A stretch of 64,000 nt of DNA from Saccharomonospora amisosensis (GTDB lineage: Bacteria; Actinomycetota; Actinomycetes; Mycobacteriales; Pseudonocardiaceae), in the NCBI RefSeq assembly GCF_011761185.1, contig NZ_JAAOYM010000001.1:310001-374000 (forward strand), written 5' to 3'. This document shows, piece by piece, positions 18,185 through 27,761 of this stretch. The position numbers and the translations under genes are program-made. The notes under the pieces were generated by a model. The model did no database searches, was not told the DNA's origin, and worked only from the letters and a program-made list of their open reading frames with translations. The first letter of the stretch is position 1, and each line of letters opens with the position of its first letter.

Positions 18185-18208
18185 CCGTGCACACGATCGT
18201 GTGTACGG
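18185..18208. promoter_or_regulatory. 24-bp palindrome upstream of the oligopeptide ABC operon
   Basis: The core CACACGATCGTGTG (18190-18203) is a perfect 14-bp palindrome. It extends on both sides to CCGTG and TACGG, with one G-T mismatch in the full 24 bp. It ends 34 bp before the oppA-like ATG, placing it over the probable promoter. It is a candidate operator for the transporter operon. Confidence 0.5.
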
Positions 18209-18242
18209 CTCGGACTGATGTAATTCCTCGAGGAGTGCCAAC

Positions 18243-19925
18243 ATGCTCCAACTGCGGGTGGCCCGCCCGCGCCGCATCGCCCTGATCGGGCTTGCAGGCG
18301 CGCTCGCGATCTCGATGTCGGCGTGTGCCGAGTCCCAGCGCGAAAGCGGTGGTGACTCCGACGGCGGCACGCTGGTGTTCGGAGCCACGGGGGCTCCGTC
18401 GAACTTCGATCCCTTCTACGCCTCCGACGGTGAGACGTTCCGCGTCACCAGGCAGATGTTCGAGAACCTCGTCGGGCTCAAGCCGGGCACCGCTGAGTTG
18501 GAGCCGGAGCTCGCCAAGGAGTGGAAGTCCAGTGAGGACGGCAAGACCTGGACCTTCACCCTCCAGGAAGGCGTGAAGTTCCACGACGGCACACCGTTCA
18601 ATGCCGATGCCGTCTGCAAGAACTTCGAGCGGATGTACAACCAGACCGGCGCCGGTGCCACCGCGGCCCTGTCCTACTACTGGATCGAGAACTTCGGCGG
18701 GTTCTCCGACGGCAAGCAGCCATCGCTGTACAAGTCGTGCACCGCCGAGAACGACTCGACCGTGGTGCTCGAGCTGACCCGCTTCCATGCTGGCTTCCCC
18801 ACCCTGCTCAGTCAGGACTCCTTCGGCATGCAGAGCCCTGCGGCGATGGACGAGTACAAGGCCAACGACGTCAAGGCGCAGGGCGACAGCTTCGTCTTCT
18901 CCGAGTACGCCCGGCAGCACCCCACGGGTACCGGCCCGTTCAAGTTCTCCAGCTACGACGAGGGCAACGGCACCGTCGAGCTGGTGCGAAACGACGAGTA
19001 CTGGGGCGAGCAGGCCAAGCTGAGCAAGCTGATCTTCCGGGTGATTCCCGACGAGACCGCGCGCAAGCAGGCACTGGAGGCAGGAGACATCGACGGCTAC
19101 GACTTCCCGTCGCCGTCGGACTGGGACGCCCTCGAGCAGGCGGGCTTCAACCTGCAGATCCGCGACCCGTTCAACATCCTCTACCTCGGCATCACGCAGA
19201 AGAACAACCCCGCGTTGCGCGACCTGCGGGTGCGGCAGGCGCTGGCATACGCGATCGACAGGGAGAACCTCGTCAAGTCCGTGATGCCGGAGAAGGCCGA
19301 GGTCGCCAAGGAGATGTACCCGCCGACGGTTGACGGCTACGCCGATGACGTCATGGAGTACCCGCACGACCCCGAGAAGGCCAAGCAGTTGCTCAAGCAG
19401 GCCGGTCACGAGAACCTGACCGTCGAGTTGTGGTGGCCGACGCAGGTCACGCGCCCGTACATGCCGAACCCGCAGGCGATCTTCGGCGCCATCAAGGAGG
19501 ACCTGGAAGAGGCGGGTATCACCGTCAAGCCCATCAGCAAGCCGTGGGCGGGCGGCTACATCGACCAGGTCGAGGTGGCCAAGGCGCAACTGTTCCTGCT
19601 CGGCTGGACCGGCGACTACAACTCGCCCGACAACTTCATCGGCACCTTCTTCGGCACGACGGAGAACCAGTTCTGGACCAGCGGATCCCCGTGGGGCAAG
19701 GAACTGGCGGCGGCGCTGGAAGAAGCGGCTTCCACGGTGGATCCGGCGCAGCGTGAGGCGAAGTACCAAGAGATCAACCGCAAGCTGATGTCGGAGTACC
19801 TGCCCGCCATCCCGCTCTCGCACTCGCCTCCCGCCATCGTCGTCTCCCCCGACGTGCAGGGGCTCGTGCCGAGCCCGCTGACGAAGGAGGAGTTCGCACC
19901 GGTTACCGTGTCGGCCTCCGAGTAA
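18243..19925 (+). CDS. peptide ABC transporter substrate-binding lipoprotein (SBP_bac_5)
   Basis: This 560-aa extracytoplasmic receptor belongs to the OppA/DppA family. Its lipoprotein signal peptide has lipobox SMSAC (Cys near residue 28). Family segments include GAPSNFDPFYASDGETFR, ARVE-like WKSSEDGKTWTFTLQEGVKF and VRQALAYAIDRENLV. ATG 18243 has GAGGAG about 8 nt upstream. It opens a five-gene operon with two permeases and two ATPases. The ligand is likely a di- or oligopeptide but could be nickel or a sugar conjugate. Confidence 0.9.
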   Translation: MLQLRVARPRRIALIGLAGALAISMSACAESQRESGGDSDGGTLVFGATGAPSNFDPFYASDGETFRVTRQMFENLVGLKPGTAELEPELAKEWKSSEDGKTWTFTLQEGVKFHDGTPFNADAVCKNFERMYNQTGAGATAALSYYWIENFGGFSDGKQPSLYKSCTAENDSTVVLELTRFHAGFPTLLSQDSFGMQSPAAMDEYKANDVKAQGDSFVFSEYARQHPTGTGPFKFSSYDEGNGTVELVRNDEYWGEQAKLSKLIFRVIPDETARKQALEAGDIDGYDFPSPSDWDALEQAGFNLQIRDPFNILYLGITQKNNPALRDLRVRQALAYAIDRENLVKSVMPEKAEVAKEMYPPTVDGYADDVMEYPHDPEKAKQLLKQAGHENLTVELWWPTQVTRPYMPNPQAIFGAIKEDLEEAGITVKPISKPWAGGYIDQVEVAKAQLFLLGWTGDYNSPDNFIGTFFGTTENQFWTSGSPWGKELAAALEEAASTVDPAQREAKYQEINRKLMSEYLPAIPLSHSPPAIVVSPDVQGLVPSPLTKEEFAPVTVSASE

Positions 19926-19934
19926 AGCGAGAAC

Positions 19935-20957
19935 GTGCTCCGCTTCACCGTTAGGCGGGTGCTGCAACTCGCACTCGTGGTGTTCGTACTGTCGGTGCTG
20001 CTCTTCGCCTGGCTGCGGGCATTGCCGGGAGGGCCGGTCGCGGCCATCCTCGGCAACCGCGGCACGGCGGAGAGCAGGGCGCAGCTGAGGGAGGCGCTCG
20101 GGCTGGACGAGCCGATCTTCGTCCAGTACCTCGCCTTCCTCGGCAGGGCGTTGACCGGTGACTTCGGCACCTCCACCGGAGTCTCACCCGGCAAGCCGGC
20201 GACGGAACTGTTCCTGGAGCGGTTTCCCGCCACCATCGAACTGAGCATCGCCGCGATCGTGCTCGCGCTGATCGCGGCGATCCCGCTCGGTTACCTCGCG
20301 GCCAGGCACCGCGGCGGTTGGCTGGACAACGTCGGCGTGGTCGGCTCGATGATCGGTATCTCCATCCCGATCTTCTTCCTGGCCTTCCTGCTGAAGTACC
20401 TGCTGTCCATCGAGCTGGGTCTGCTGCCTACCGGCGGCAGGCAGAGCGCGGGGATCGACGCCACGAGAGTTACCGGGTTCTTCGTGCTCGACGGCATACT
20501 CACCAGGGAATGGGATGCCGCGCTCGACGCACTGAAGCACCTGCTGCTGCCCGCGCTCGCGCTGGCCTCCATCCCGTTCGCGGTGATCTTTCGCATCACC
20601 AGGGCGTCGGTGCTGGACGTGTTGGACGAGGACTACGTACGAACGGCAAGGTCCAAGGGCCTTGCCCAGTGGGTGATCCGCGATCGCCACATCCTGCGCA
20701 ACGCGATGTTGCCGGTGGTCACGACCATCGGCTTGCAGACGGGAGCGTTGCTGTCCGGGGCCGTACTCACCGAGACGGTGTTCGCCTGGCACGGCATCGG
20801 TGAGGCGCTGGCACTCGGGTTCGAGCGCAAGGATTTCCCCGTGTTGCAGGTGGTGATCATCGCGGCCGCGATGGCCTACGTGCTGGTCAACCTCGTTGTC
20901 GACCTGTCGTATGCCGTGATCGATCCACGCATCCGCACCGTGCGCAAGGGGAGCTGA
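19935..20957 (+). CDS. peptide ABC transporter permease, DppB/OppB type
   Basis: This 340-aa inner permease has about six membrane spans. The N-terminal segment reads FTVRRVLQLALVVFVLSVLL and is followed by the family G.P......A..G LDEPIFVQY..F segment. The EAA loop is DYVRTARSKGLAQWVIRDRH. GTG 19935 starts 9 nt after the receptor stop. It pairs with the next gene as the transport channel. Confidence 0.9.
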   Translation: MLRFTVRRVLQLALVVFVLSVLLFAWLRALPGGPVAAILGNRGTAESRAQLREALGLDEPIFVQYLAFLGRALTGDFGTSTGVSPGKPATELFLERFPATIELSIAAIVLALIAAIPLGYLAARHRGGWLDNVGVVGSMIGISIPIFFLAFLLKYLLSIELGLLPTGGRQSAGIDATRVTGFFVLDGILTREWDAALDALKHLLLPALALASIPFAVIFRITRASVLDVLDEDYVRTARSKGLAQWVIRDRHILRNAMLPVVTTIGLQTGALLSGAVLTETVFAWHGIGEALALGFERKDFPVLQVVIIAAAMAYVLVNLVVDLSYAVIDPRIRTVRKGS

Positions 20958-20960
20958 GAC

Positions 20961-21935
20961 ATGACGTCGCGTGCGACGAAGATCGATCGGCTTGCCGCCA
21001 CGGCGGCCGGCCCACCCTCGAAGGGCGAAGGTCAGCACGGCGGGTCGTCAGGGGTACCGGACGAGGGCGTCAGCCTCGCCGTCTCGGCCTGGCGGCGGCT
21101 ACGCCGAAACCCGATCTTTCTGGTCGGTGCCACCATCATCGGGCTGTTCGTGTTGCTGGCGCTGCTCGCACCGTTCATCGCCCCGCACGATCCGGGGCTG
21201 CGGCTGCTGGAGGACCAGGTCTCCAACGCCCGCAACGAGATCCCGCCGCCACAGCCGGGACATCCGCTCGGCGGAGACCAGTACGGCAGGGACCTGTTCT
21301 CCCGGATGTTGCTCGGTTCGCAGCAGACCCTGATGGTCGCGGTGCTGGCGACCGTGATCGGGCTCGGTGGCGGGACGGTGCTCGGCACCCTCGCGGGTGC
21401 CTTCGGTGGTTGGGTGGACACGGTCGTGATGCGGATCGTGGATGTGCTGCTGTCCATTCCTTCGCTGCTGCTCGCCGTCTCCATCGGCGCGCTGTTCGTG
21501 CAGCAGACCCAGTTCTCCGTCATCCTCGCGGTCGCGATCGTGCAGATACCGATCTTCGCGCGGCTGCTGCGCGGCACGATGCTCAGCGTGCGCGAGAGCG
21601 ACCACGTGCTGGCCGCGAAGGCGCTCGGTGTGAAACGCGGCGCCATCGTGTTCCGGCATATCGTGCCGAACTCGCTCGGGCCGGTCATCGTGCAGTCCAC
21701 ACTCGTGCTCGCGATCGCGATTCTCGACGCGGCCGCGCTGTCGTTTCTCGGACTCGGCGCGGCGGATGACTCGACTCCCGAATGGGGCCAGATGCTCGGC
21801 AACGCACAGGACTACTTCGACAGCCAGCCGCACCTGGCCTTCTGGCCAGCGGCATGCATCATCGTGGTGGCACTCGGTTTCACGCTCGTCGGCGAGTCGA
21901 TGCGGGAAGCCCTCGACCCACGGCAACGGCGGTGA
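20961..21935 (+). CDS. peptide ABC transporter permease, DppC/OppC type
   Basis: This 324-aa permease has a polar N-terminal tail of about 45 residues. Six or so membrane spans follow, with the DppC motif HPLGGDQYGRDLFSRMLLGS and the EAA loop SDHVLAAKALGVKRGAIVFR. ATG 20961 lies 3 nt after the dppB-like stop. Its TGA overlaps the next start (GTGA). Confidence 0.9.
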   Translation: MTSRATKIDRLAATAAGPPSKGEGQHGGSSGVPDEGVSLAVSAWRRLRRNPIFLVGATIIGLFVLLALLAPFIAPHDPGLRLLEDQVSNARNEIPPPQPGHPLGGDQYGRDLFSRMLLGSQQTLMVAVLATVIGLGGGTVLGTLAGAFGGWVDTVVMRIVDVLLSIPSLLLAVSIGALFVQQTQFSVILAVAIVQIPIFARLLRGTMLSVRESDHVLAAKALGVKRGAIVFRHIVPNSLGPVIVQSTLVLAIAILDAAALSFLGLGAADDSTPEWGQMLGNAQDYFDSQPHLAFWPAACIIVVALGFTLVGESMREALDPRQRR

Positions 21936-22930
21936 CGGCGGTGGCACTACTCGAAGTTCGCGACCTGTCCGTCGTCTTTCACCGCAGGGGTGAGGACCCC
22001 ACCGTCGCGGTCGACTCGATCAGTTTCGACGTCCAGCCTGGTGAAACGGTCGGGCTCGTCGGGGAGTCTGGGTGTGGCAAGTCCGTCACCTCGCTGGCGA
22101 TCATGGGCTTGCTGCCGAATAGGGGGGTGCGGCTTTCGGGGTCGGTCTCGTTCGACGGCACCCAGCTGCTCGATCTGTCGCAGCGGGAGATGGACGAGCG
22201 GCGAGGCCGCGATCTCGGCATGGTCTTTCAGGACCCGCTGTCCTCGCTGAACCCCGTGGTTCCCGTCGGTGTGCAGATCACGGAGGTGCTGCGGCGGCAT
22301 CGGCGGGTCTCGCGCAAGGAAGCGAGGGACCAGGCCGTCGAACTGCTCAACCGGGTCGGCATCCCGGACCCGCTGCGCCGCGTCGAGGAGTACCCGCACC
22401 AGCTGTCCGGCGGAATGCGGCAGCGCGTGCTGATCGCCATCGCGCTGGCGTGCAGGCCGAGGCTGCTCATCGCGGACGAGCCGACCACGGCGCTCGACGT
22501 CACCATTCAGGCGCAGATCCTCAGCCTGCTCACCGAGTTGGTTTCCGGCACGGACACCGCGCTGATCATGATCACTCACGATCTCGGTGTCGTCGCAGGG
22601 CTGTGCGATCAGGTGAACGTCATGTACGGGGGTCGGATCGTAGAACGGGCGCAGCGGCACGCGCTGTTCTCGCAGCCCCGGCACCCCTACACCCACGGCC
22701 TGCTTGCCTCGATCCCCCGGCTCGACGCGCCGCGTGGAGAGAAACTGGTGCCGATCACAGGATCGGTGACGGACAACATCCCGTGGGCGACCGGCTGCGC
22801 GTTCGCCCCGCGCTGCCCCAACAACGTAGACAGGTGCTGGTCGCTGACACCGGAGCTGGTGGCCGACCGTGGTGGGATGCTGCGGTGTCACAACCCGGTG
22901 GAGGCCGCCGTCGCGGAGGGAGTGCGGTGA
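21932..22930 (+). CDS. peptide ABC transporter ATPase, DppD/OppD type
   Basis: This 332-aa ATPase has Walker A GESGCGKS, signature LSGGMRQR, Walker [13 protein letters not shown] and the switch histidine in [11 protein letters not shown]. It ends with the oligopeptide-type C-terminal extension containing cysteines ([14 protein letters not shown]) that may hold an Fe-S cluster. GTG 21932 overlaps the dppC-like stop; another GTG at 21941 is possible. Confidence 0.9.
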   Translation: MTAVALLEVRDLSVVFHRRGEDPTVAVDSISFDVQPGETVGLVGESGCGKSVTSLAIMGLLPNRGVRLSGSVSFDGTQLLDLSQREMDERRGRDLGMVFQDPLSSLNPVVPVGVQITEVLRRHRRVSRKEARDQAVELLNRVGIPDPLRRVEEYPHQLSGGMRQRVLIAIALACRPRLLIADEPTTALDVTIQAQILSLLTELVSGTDTALIMITHDLGVVAGLCDQVNVMYGGRIVERAQRHALFSQPRHPYTHGLLASIPRLDAPRGEKLVPITGSVTDNIPWATGCAFAPRCPNNVDRCWSLTPELVADRGGMLRCHNPVEAAVAEGVR

Positions 22931-23973
22931 CCGACGAAGCGCTGGTGACGCTCGAAGACGTCAAGGTGCATTTCCCGATCAAACGCGGGATCGTGCTGGA
23001 CCGCACGGTCGGCCACGTGTACGCGGTCGACGGAGTGAGCCTGACAGTCCACAAGGGAGAGACATACGGGCTCGTCGGTGAGTCCGGCTGCGGCAAGTCC
23101 ACGCTCGGCAGGGCACTGCTTCGCCTCGTGGAGCCCACAAGCGGTCGCATAGTGTTCGACGGTGTGGACCTTGGCACACTCAAGGGCGAGCGCATGCGCA
23201 GGATGCGCAGGCGAATGCAGATGGTTTTCCAGGACCCACTGTCCAGCCTGGACCCAAGGCAGTCGGTGGAGTCACTGCTCGTCGAGGGTATGCGAGCACA
23301 CGGACTGGACACCGACCGCGAACGAACCAGGGCGCGGCTGAAGGAGTTGCTAGCGGCGGTAGGGCTGCCCGAGAACGCGCTGCGCCGGTACCCGCACGAG
23401 TTTTCCGGTGGGCAGCGGCAGCGCATCGGCATAGCCAGGGCGCTAGCGCTGGAACCTGATCTGATCGTGGCCGACGAGCCGGTTTCGGCGCTGGACGTCT
23501 CGGTGCAGGCGCAGGTGCTGAACCTGCTCGAGGAGTTGCAGGACGAGTTCGGCCTCACCTACCTGGTGATCGCCCACGACCTCGCCGTTGTCAGGCACAT
23601 CAGTGACCGCATCGGCGTGATGTACCTCGGCTCGCTGGTGGAGGAGGCCGCGGCCGACACGCTGTACGAGCAGCCGCTGCACCCGTACACGAGGGCGTTG
23701 CTTTCGGCGGTGCCGGTACCCGACCCGGTGGTGGAGGACAGCAGGGAACAGCTCCTGCTCTCCGGTGACCTGCCGTCCCCCGCCGCGCCGCCGACCGGCT
23801 GCCGATTCCACACCCGCTGTCCATGGCGGCAGGAGACAAGGTGCGACACCGAACGGCCACCGTTGCGTGAGCTGACCGAGGGCCATCGGGTGGCCTGCCA
23901 CTACGCGGAGGACATCCTCGCGGGTCGCATCACACCGCGTTCGGAGCAGACGGTGAGTCCTCGGCAGGGCTGA
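22927..23973 (+). CDS. peptide ABC transporter ATPase, DppF/OppF type
   Basis: This 348-aa ATPase shows the OppF start with [20 protein letters not shown] and Walker [10 protein letters not shown]. It also has the signature FSGGQRQR, Walker [15 protein letters not shown], and the Cys-containing C-terminal extension ([13 protein letters not shown]). GTG 22927 overlaps the preceding stop. It is the last gene of the operon. Its 3' end overlaps the convergent EamA gene by 44 nt, so no terminator lies between them. Confidence 0.9.
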   Translation: MTDEALVTLEDVKVHFPIKRGIVLDRTVGHVYAVDGVSLTVHKGETYGLVGESGCGKSTLGRALLRLVEPTSGRIVFDGVDLGTLKGERMRRMRRRMQMVFQDPLSSLDPRQSVESLLVEGMRAHGLDTDRERTRARLKELLAAVGLPENALRRYPHEFSGGQRQRIGIARALALEPDLIVADEPVSALDVSVQAQVLNLLEELQDEFGLTYLVIAHDLAVVRHISDRIGVMYLGSLVEEAAADTLYEQPLHPYTRALLSAVPVPDPVVEDSREQLLLSGDLPSPAAPPTGCRFHTRCPWRQETRCDTERPPLRELTEGHRVACHYAEDILAGRITPRSEQTVSPRQG

Positions 23974-24859
23974 GTCGCGGCCGTGCGCTCGCCGCCGAGG
24001 GGCGAAGCGAGCCGAGCAGCACGCCAGCGACCACGACGACGCTCGCGCCGATCTCCACCACGGTCGGGCGCTCGTTCAGCACAACGAACGCCAGCGACAG
24101 CCCAACCACGGGGACCAGCAACGAGAACGGGGCCACAGTGCTGGCCGGGTTGCGGCGCATCAGTGTGGTCCAGATGCTCGAACCCGCCACCGTGCCGAGT
24201 AACACCACGTAGCCGAATCCGGCGAGTGCGGGCAGCGCCGATGGCTCGAACGCGGTGGACAGGGCGGCCCACTGCCGAGCGGGGCCTTCGAAGCTGAGCG
24301 AGAGCCCGAACATCGGAAGCGGCGGCACGACCGACATCCACAGCACGAAGTGCAGCGGGTTGTCCGGGCGCGCCTGCCGGGAGCACAGGTTGCCCGCCGC
24401 CCAGCTCAGTGCACCCAGCAGGGTGAGGATCACGGGGAGCAGCGCGGCGTGCTCCGCGCGCTGCCATGCGATCGCCGCCATGCCGATCACAGCAATGGCG
24501 ATGCCGACGACCTGCCGCCCGGCGAGCCGCTCGCGCAGGAACAGCGCTCCGAGCAACACCGTGAACGGTGCCGAGGCCTGCAACACCAGCGAGGCGAGAC
24601 CGGTGGGCATGCCCACGTCGAGTCCCACGAACAGGAAGGCGAACTGCAGGGTGCCGAACCCGAGTCCGAAGCCGATCAGCCAGCGAACCTTCACCCCCGG
24701 CCACGGCACCAGCAGCATCGTCGGGATGGCGATCACCACGAACCGCAACGCACCCGCGAGCAGCGGAGGGAAGTGGGTGAGCATCGCGTGGATGGCGAGG
24801 AAGTTGCAGCCCCACAGCACGGCGGTGAGCACGGCGAGCAGGCGGTCTCGCATTGGCAT
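23930..24859 (-). CDS. EamA/DMT-family exporter
   Basis: This is a ten-span drug/metabolite transporter of about 309 aa built from two EamA repeats. [20 protein letters not shown] opens repeat 1 and [14 protein letters not shown] opens repeat 2. ATG 24859 is chosen (GGAAAC just upstream); ATG 24853 and an upstream ATG at 24910 are alternatives. Homologues such as E. coli EamA export amino acid metabolites, but the substrate here is unknown. It diverges from the antiporter gene across a GTAC palindrome. Confidence 0.85.
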   Translation of the reverse strand: MPMRDRLLAVLTAVLWGCNFLAIHAMLTHFPPLLAGALRFVVIAIPTMLLVPWPGVKVRWLIGFGLGFGTLQFAFLFVGLDVGMPTGLASLVLQASAPFTVLLGALFLRERLAGRQVVGIAIAVIGMAAIAWQRAEHAALLPVILTLLGALSWAAGNLCSRQARPDNPLHFVLWMSVVPPLPMFGLSLSFEGPARQWAALSTAFEPSALPALAGFGYVVLLGTVAGSSIWTTLMRRNPASTVAPFSLLVPVVGLSLAFVVLNERPTVVEIGASVVVVAGVLLGSLRPSAASARPRLSPAEDSPSAPNAV

Positions 24860-24914
24860 GTTTCCAGCCTGCCGCCCATGACCGTGAAGAACTACCGAAT
24901 TCTTCTGCATTGAC

Positions 24915-24928
24915 AGTACAGGTGTACT
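24915..24928. promoter_or_regulatory. GTAC palindrome between the divergent EamA and antiporter genes
   Basis: AGTACA and TGTACT face each other across a GG spacer. The site sits roughly midway in the 122-bp divergent promoter region, so one regulator could control both genes. A related GTAC palindrome occurs at 57775. Confidence 0.4.
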
Positions 24929-24981
24929 TCAAGGTCTCCCGGTATCCAGCGGTGCGGCCTGCTCGGTGAGAAGGTTTGCCC

Positions 24982-26250
24982 GTGGACGTGCTGACTGTCG
25001 TGCTGATCACCGCGACGATCTTCGTCTGGGGCATCGTCTCGGCACGGTTGGAACGCGCGGACCTGACCGCTCCCATCGTGTTCATGGCGGTCGGCGTGCT
25101 CGCGGCTTGGCTCGGGCTCGCGCAGACACCGTCGGCACCCGAGGGACTCAAACCGCTGGCCGAGGTCACGCTCGTGTGGGTGCTGTTCTCCGACGCGGCA
25201 CGGGTGCGGGTGCGAGATCTGCGCCACGACCTCGGCGCTTACGTCCGGCTGCTCGCGATCAGCCTGCCGCTCACGGTGCTCTTCGGCTGGGGTCTGGCGA
25301 ACTGGCTGTTCGACGACTTCGGTATCTGGTTGGCGCTGCTGGTCGCCGCCGCGCTCGCCCCGACGGACGCGGCACTCGGTGTACCCGTGGTGACGAACCC
25401 GCGGGTGCCCGCGCGGGTGCGCAGGCTCATTACCGTCGAGAGTGGTCTCAACGACGGCATCATCACGCCGGTGGTGATGGTCGCCCTCGCGGGGACGGCG
25501 ACGGCGGAAGGTCTGGACGCACCAGGGCCCGCCGAAGCCGTGCTCGAACTGGCCGTGGGCGCGGCCGTCGGAGTGGTGATCGGTTTCGGCGGCGGGTGGC
25601 TGCTCAACAAGGCACGGGGCCGAGGCTGGGCCGCGGACGAGTTCGCGGGCATCGCCGTGCTCGCGCTGGCACTGCTGTCGTACGCGGGGGCCCTTTCGGT
25701 ACACGGAAACGGGTTTGTCGCCGCCTTCTGCGCCGGGCTTGCCTTCGGCGCCGCCGCTGGCCCGCGTGGTCCCTCCGAACTGGCGTTCCTCGAGCACGTC
25801 AGCGGTCTTGCGTCGCTGCTGGTGTGGCTGGCCTTCGGCGGCGTCGCGATACCACTGGTGCTGGGCCGGTTCGAGGTCAGCACCGTGCTGTACGCGGTGT
25901 TGAGTCTGACCGTGGTCCGCATGGCTTCGGTTGCGCTTTCCCTCGTCGGTTCGGGACTGCGCAAGCGAACGGTGCTGTTCGTCGGCTGGTTCGGGCCACG
26001 AGGGCTTGCCTCGCTGGTGTTCGCCTTGCTGGCGCTGGAGGAACTGGGTTCGCGGGTGGAGGAGGCCGTCGCCGTGATCGCGGTGACCGTGGTGCTGAGC
26101 GTCATCGCTCACGGAGCCAGCGCGGCCCCGCTCAGCGCGCGTTATGCCCGGTCCGTGGTGGCGCACGGACCCGAGCACGGCGGCGCCGTTCCGGAGATGC
26201 CCGTTCGCGGTTTGCCGCGCCGCCGCGGGCCGGGGAGGCCAGCGAAATGA
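24982..26250 (+). CDS. Na+/H+ antiporter-like protein (CPA1/NhaP type)
   Basis: This 422-aa membrane protein has about 12 hydrophobic segments. The core motif AALAPTDAALG contains the TD pair, and ESGLNDGIITP the ND pair, that define CPA1 ion exchange. GTG 24982 has AGAAGG at 24969-24974; a TTG six bases earlier is possible. The tail is polar and Pro/Arg rich (GLPRRRGPGRPAK). Its likely role is Na+ or K+ and pH homeostasis. Its stop overlaps a small downstream ORF. Confidence 0.88.
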   Translation: MDVLTVVLITATIFVWGIVSARLERADLTAPIVFMAVGVLAAWLGLAQTPSAPEGLKPLAEVTLVWVLFSDAARVRVRDLRHDLGAYVRLLAISLPLTVLFGWGLANWLFDDFGIWLALLVAAALAPTDAALGVPVVTNPRVPARVRRLITVESGLNDGIITPVVMVALAGTATAEGLDAPGPAEAVLELAVGAAVGVVIGFGGGWLLNKARGRGWAADEFAGIAVLALALLSYAGALSVHGNGFVAAFCAGLAFGAAAGPRGPSELAFLEHVSGLASLLVWLAFGGVAIPLVLGRFEVSTVLYAVLSLTVVRMASVALSLVGSGLRKRTVLFVGWFGPRGLASLVFALLALEELGSRVEEAVAVIAVTVVLSVIAHGASAAPLSARYARSVVAHGPEHGGAVPEMPVRGLPRRRGPGRPAK

Positions 26251-26381
26251 GCGTTGTGGAATCGGTGCGGAATGTGTTGTGGGCCCGGCGCGGGCAACCG
26301 GCCGAACTCAGCTACGGCGTCGCGTCGGCGTGCGAGCCGTTTGGACCCGAACGAACTGCCGCACCAGCGCCGACACCCTAG
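26247..26381 (+). CDS. possible 44-aa protein coupled to the antiporter
   Basis: ATG 26247 overlaps the antiporter stop (ATGA), with GGGGAGG a few bases before. The frame runs 44 codons: MSVVESVRNVLWARRG at the start and a Pro/Ala-rich end. Third positions are GC-rich, as in real genes here. No family was recognised. It could be a small regulatory subunit or a chance frame. Confidence 0.3.
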   Translation: MSVVESVRNVLWARRGQPAELSYGVASACEPFGPERTAAPAPTP

Positions 26382-26576
26382 GGGCCACGGCGGAAAGATC
26401 AAGGCGCTTCGGCGGTTCGGTCCGGCGGCGATCGTGCTGATTAACGTTTCGGGCTGCGGACCTACGGCGAGTCGGTGCTTCACCGGCGGCGCGAGTGAGG
26501 CGGTGCGGGCTACGGCTGCGGGGTCGATCCGCGCGTTCCCGCCCCGGCGCGTTCAAGATCGACATACGCTGCCCGC

Positions 26577-27656
26577 ATGGATCTCTCCGCTGCTAGCTCT
26601 TTGGTCCTCGCCGGTGAACCCGCCAAGCCAGGCCACGGCGTTTCGGCGACCGTGTCGGTCGCTGACGGTGAGCGGCGGGCCCTGCCGGAGCCGGGTGAGG
26701 GCGAGGCTGTCCTCGAAGTGCCGCTGTTGCGCGTAATCGGCGACCCGGGTAGGAGGAGGCTTATCGTGGGGTCGCTCGGTGTCCAGGTGAAGGGCCCGGA
26801 CCTGGTGGCGATCAACCTGTGGCCGAAGGCGGTGCTGGCGGAGCCGGGCGGTTGGCACCGGGAGGACAAAGCGCTCGCAGCGGCCGACAGCCAACTGCTG
26901 GCTTCCCTTGCCGACCCGGCCCACGAGATCACCGGCGACGCCGGGGCGGTCGCCGTCACCGTCGCGAAGGCGTTCGCGGAGGCGTCCCGCAACAACGTGG
27001 CCGAGTTGCGCGGACTGCGCTACGAGCTGGAGCGGCAGATCGCCGACCTGCTCGCGGGACGGAGCGCGACAGCGCTGCGACCGGTGCTCGCCGCGCTGAT
27101 CGAACTGTCCATGGCCATCGGCCGCGCGCGGGACCACGCCCGTGACGCCGTGCGGGAGGGCCTGCACATCTGGCTGTGGGACCAGCCGACCTACCAGCTC
27201 AACCGATCGGCGCAGGCGCCGGGAGCCGGCGACGCGCCGTGGGCGCGAACGCATCGCAACGCCCTGCGGCACTGCGAGGCGATGGAAGCAGAGCTGATCG
27301 AGGAGGCGGCCAGGCTGGAGGCACTGCTCGGCAGCATGTCGACGTTCGCGGTGGCGCAGGAAAGTGAGGCGCAGCAACGGTTCAACCTGCTGGCCGGGCT
27401 GGTCGCGGCCGGGCTGGGGTTGCCCGCGCTGATTCTGTCGCTCTACGGCGCGGAGCCGTTCCTGCCGCTGGACAGCTTCGACCGCGCGTGGCGGGCGTTG
27501 CTGCCGATCGCGTTGGCTCTGGTGGTGGCGCTGGTGTTGACGCTGCGTCGCGTGCCGGAACGGGTGAAGCCACGACACTACGTTTTCGCCTTCACGGTCG
27601 TCGTTGCGTTGGTATTACTCCTGCTCGTCGCGGGGGCGCTCGCCCCGGTGACCTAG
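26577..27656 (+). CDS. CorA-like membrane protein lacking the GMN motif
   Basis: This 359-aa protein has a long soluble N-terminal region of about 260 residues (mixed, then helical from about 160). Three or four hydrophobic segments end it (about 270-292, 305-323, 331-357). The junction EAQQRFNLLAGLVAAGLGLP then LILSLYGAEPF resembles the CorA TM1 end, but the CorA signature Tyr-Gly-Met-Asn is replaced by Tyr-Gly-Ala. Mg2+ transport is therefore doubtful. Start ATG 26577. It stands alone. It may be a diverged CorA or a different three-helix membrane family. Confidence 0.55.
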   Translation: MDLSAASSLVLAGEPAKPGHGVSATVSVADGERRALPEPGEGEAVLEVPLLRVIGDPGRRRLIVGSLGVQVKGPDLVAINLWPKAVLAEPGGWHREDKALAAADSQLLASLADPAHEITGDAGAVAVTVAKAFAEASRNNVAELRGLRYELERQIADLLAGRSATALRPVLAALIELSMAIGRARDHARDAVREGLHIWLWDQPTYQLNRSAQAPGAGDAPWARTHRNALRHCEAMEAELIEEAARLEALLGSMSTFAVAQESEAQQRFNLLAGLVAAGLGLPALILSLYGAEPFLPLDSFDRAWRALLPIALALVVALVLTLRRVPERVKPRHYVFAFTVVVALVLLLLVAGALAPVT

Positions 27657-27705
27657 CGCGTGCCAGCGGTGCCCGGACGCGGCCTCGGCGCCGTGTCGGA
27701 GTGCG

Positions 27706-27745
27706 GAACTCGCGGGTGGGAGCGGGGGACTCGCGGGCGGGGGCG
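27706..27745 (+). repeat. GC-rich 21-bp tandem repeat, copy A
   Basis: Two units beginning ACTCGCGGG (27708 and 27729) are spaced 21 bp apart, with GGGAGCGGGGG between. They lie in the short gap before the lysR-type gene. The same unit recurs at 30099-30149. The function is unknown. Confidence 0.6.
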
Positions 27746-27761
27746 TGTTTGACTGGCCTTC

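Noticed and set aside
18168-19967. 599-codon minus-strand frame
   Set aside because: It lies antisense to the peptide-binding lipoprotein gene, which has a signal peptide and family motifs.
24966-26381. 471-codon plus-strand frame overlapping the antiporter
   Set aside because: Arg/Gly-rich off-frame translation of the antiporter; only its last 44 codons, after the antiporter stop, were kept as a possible small ORF.
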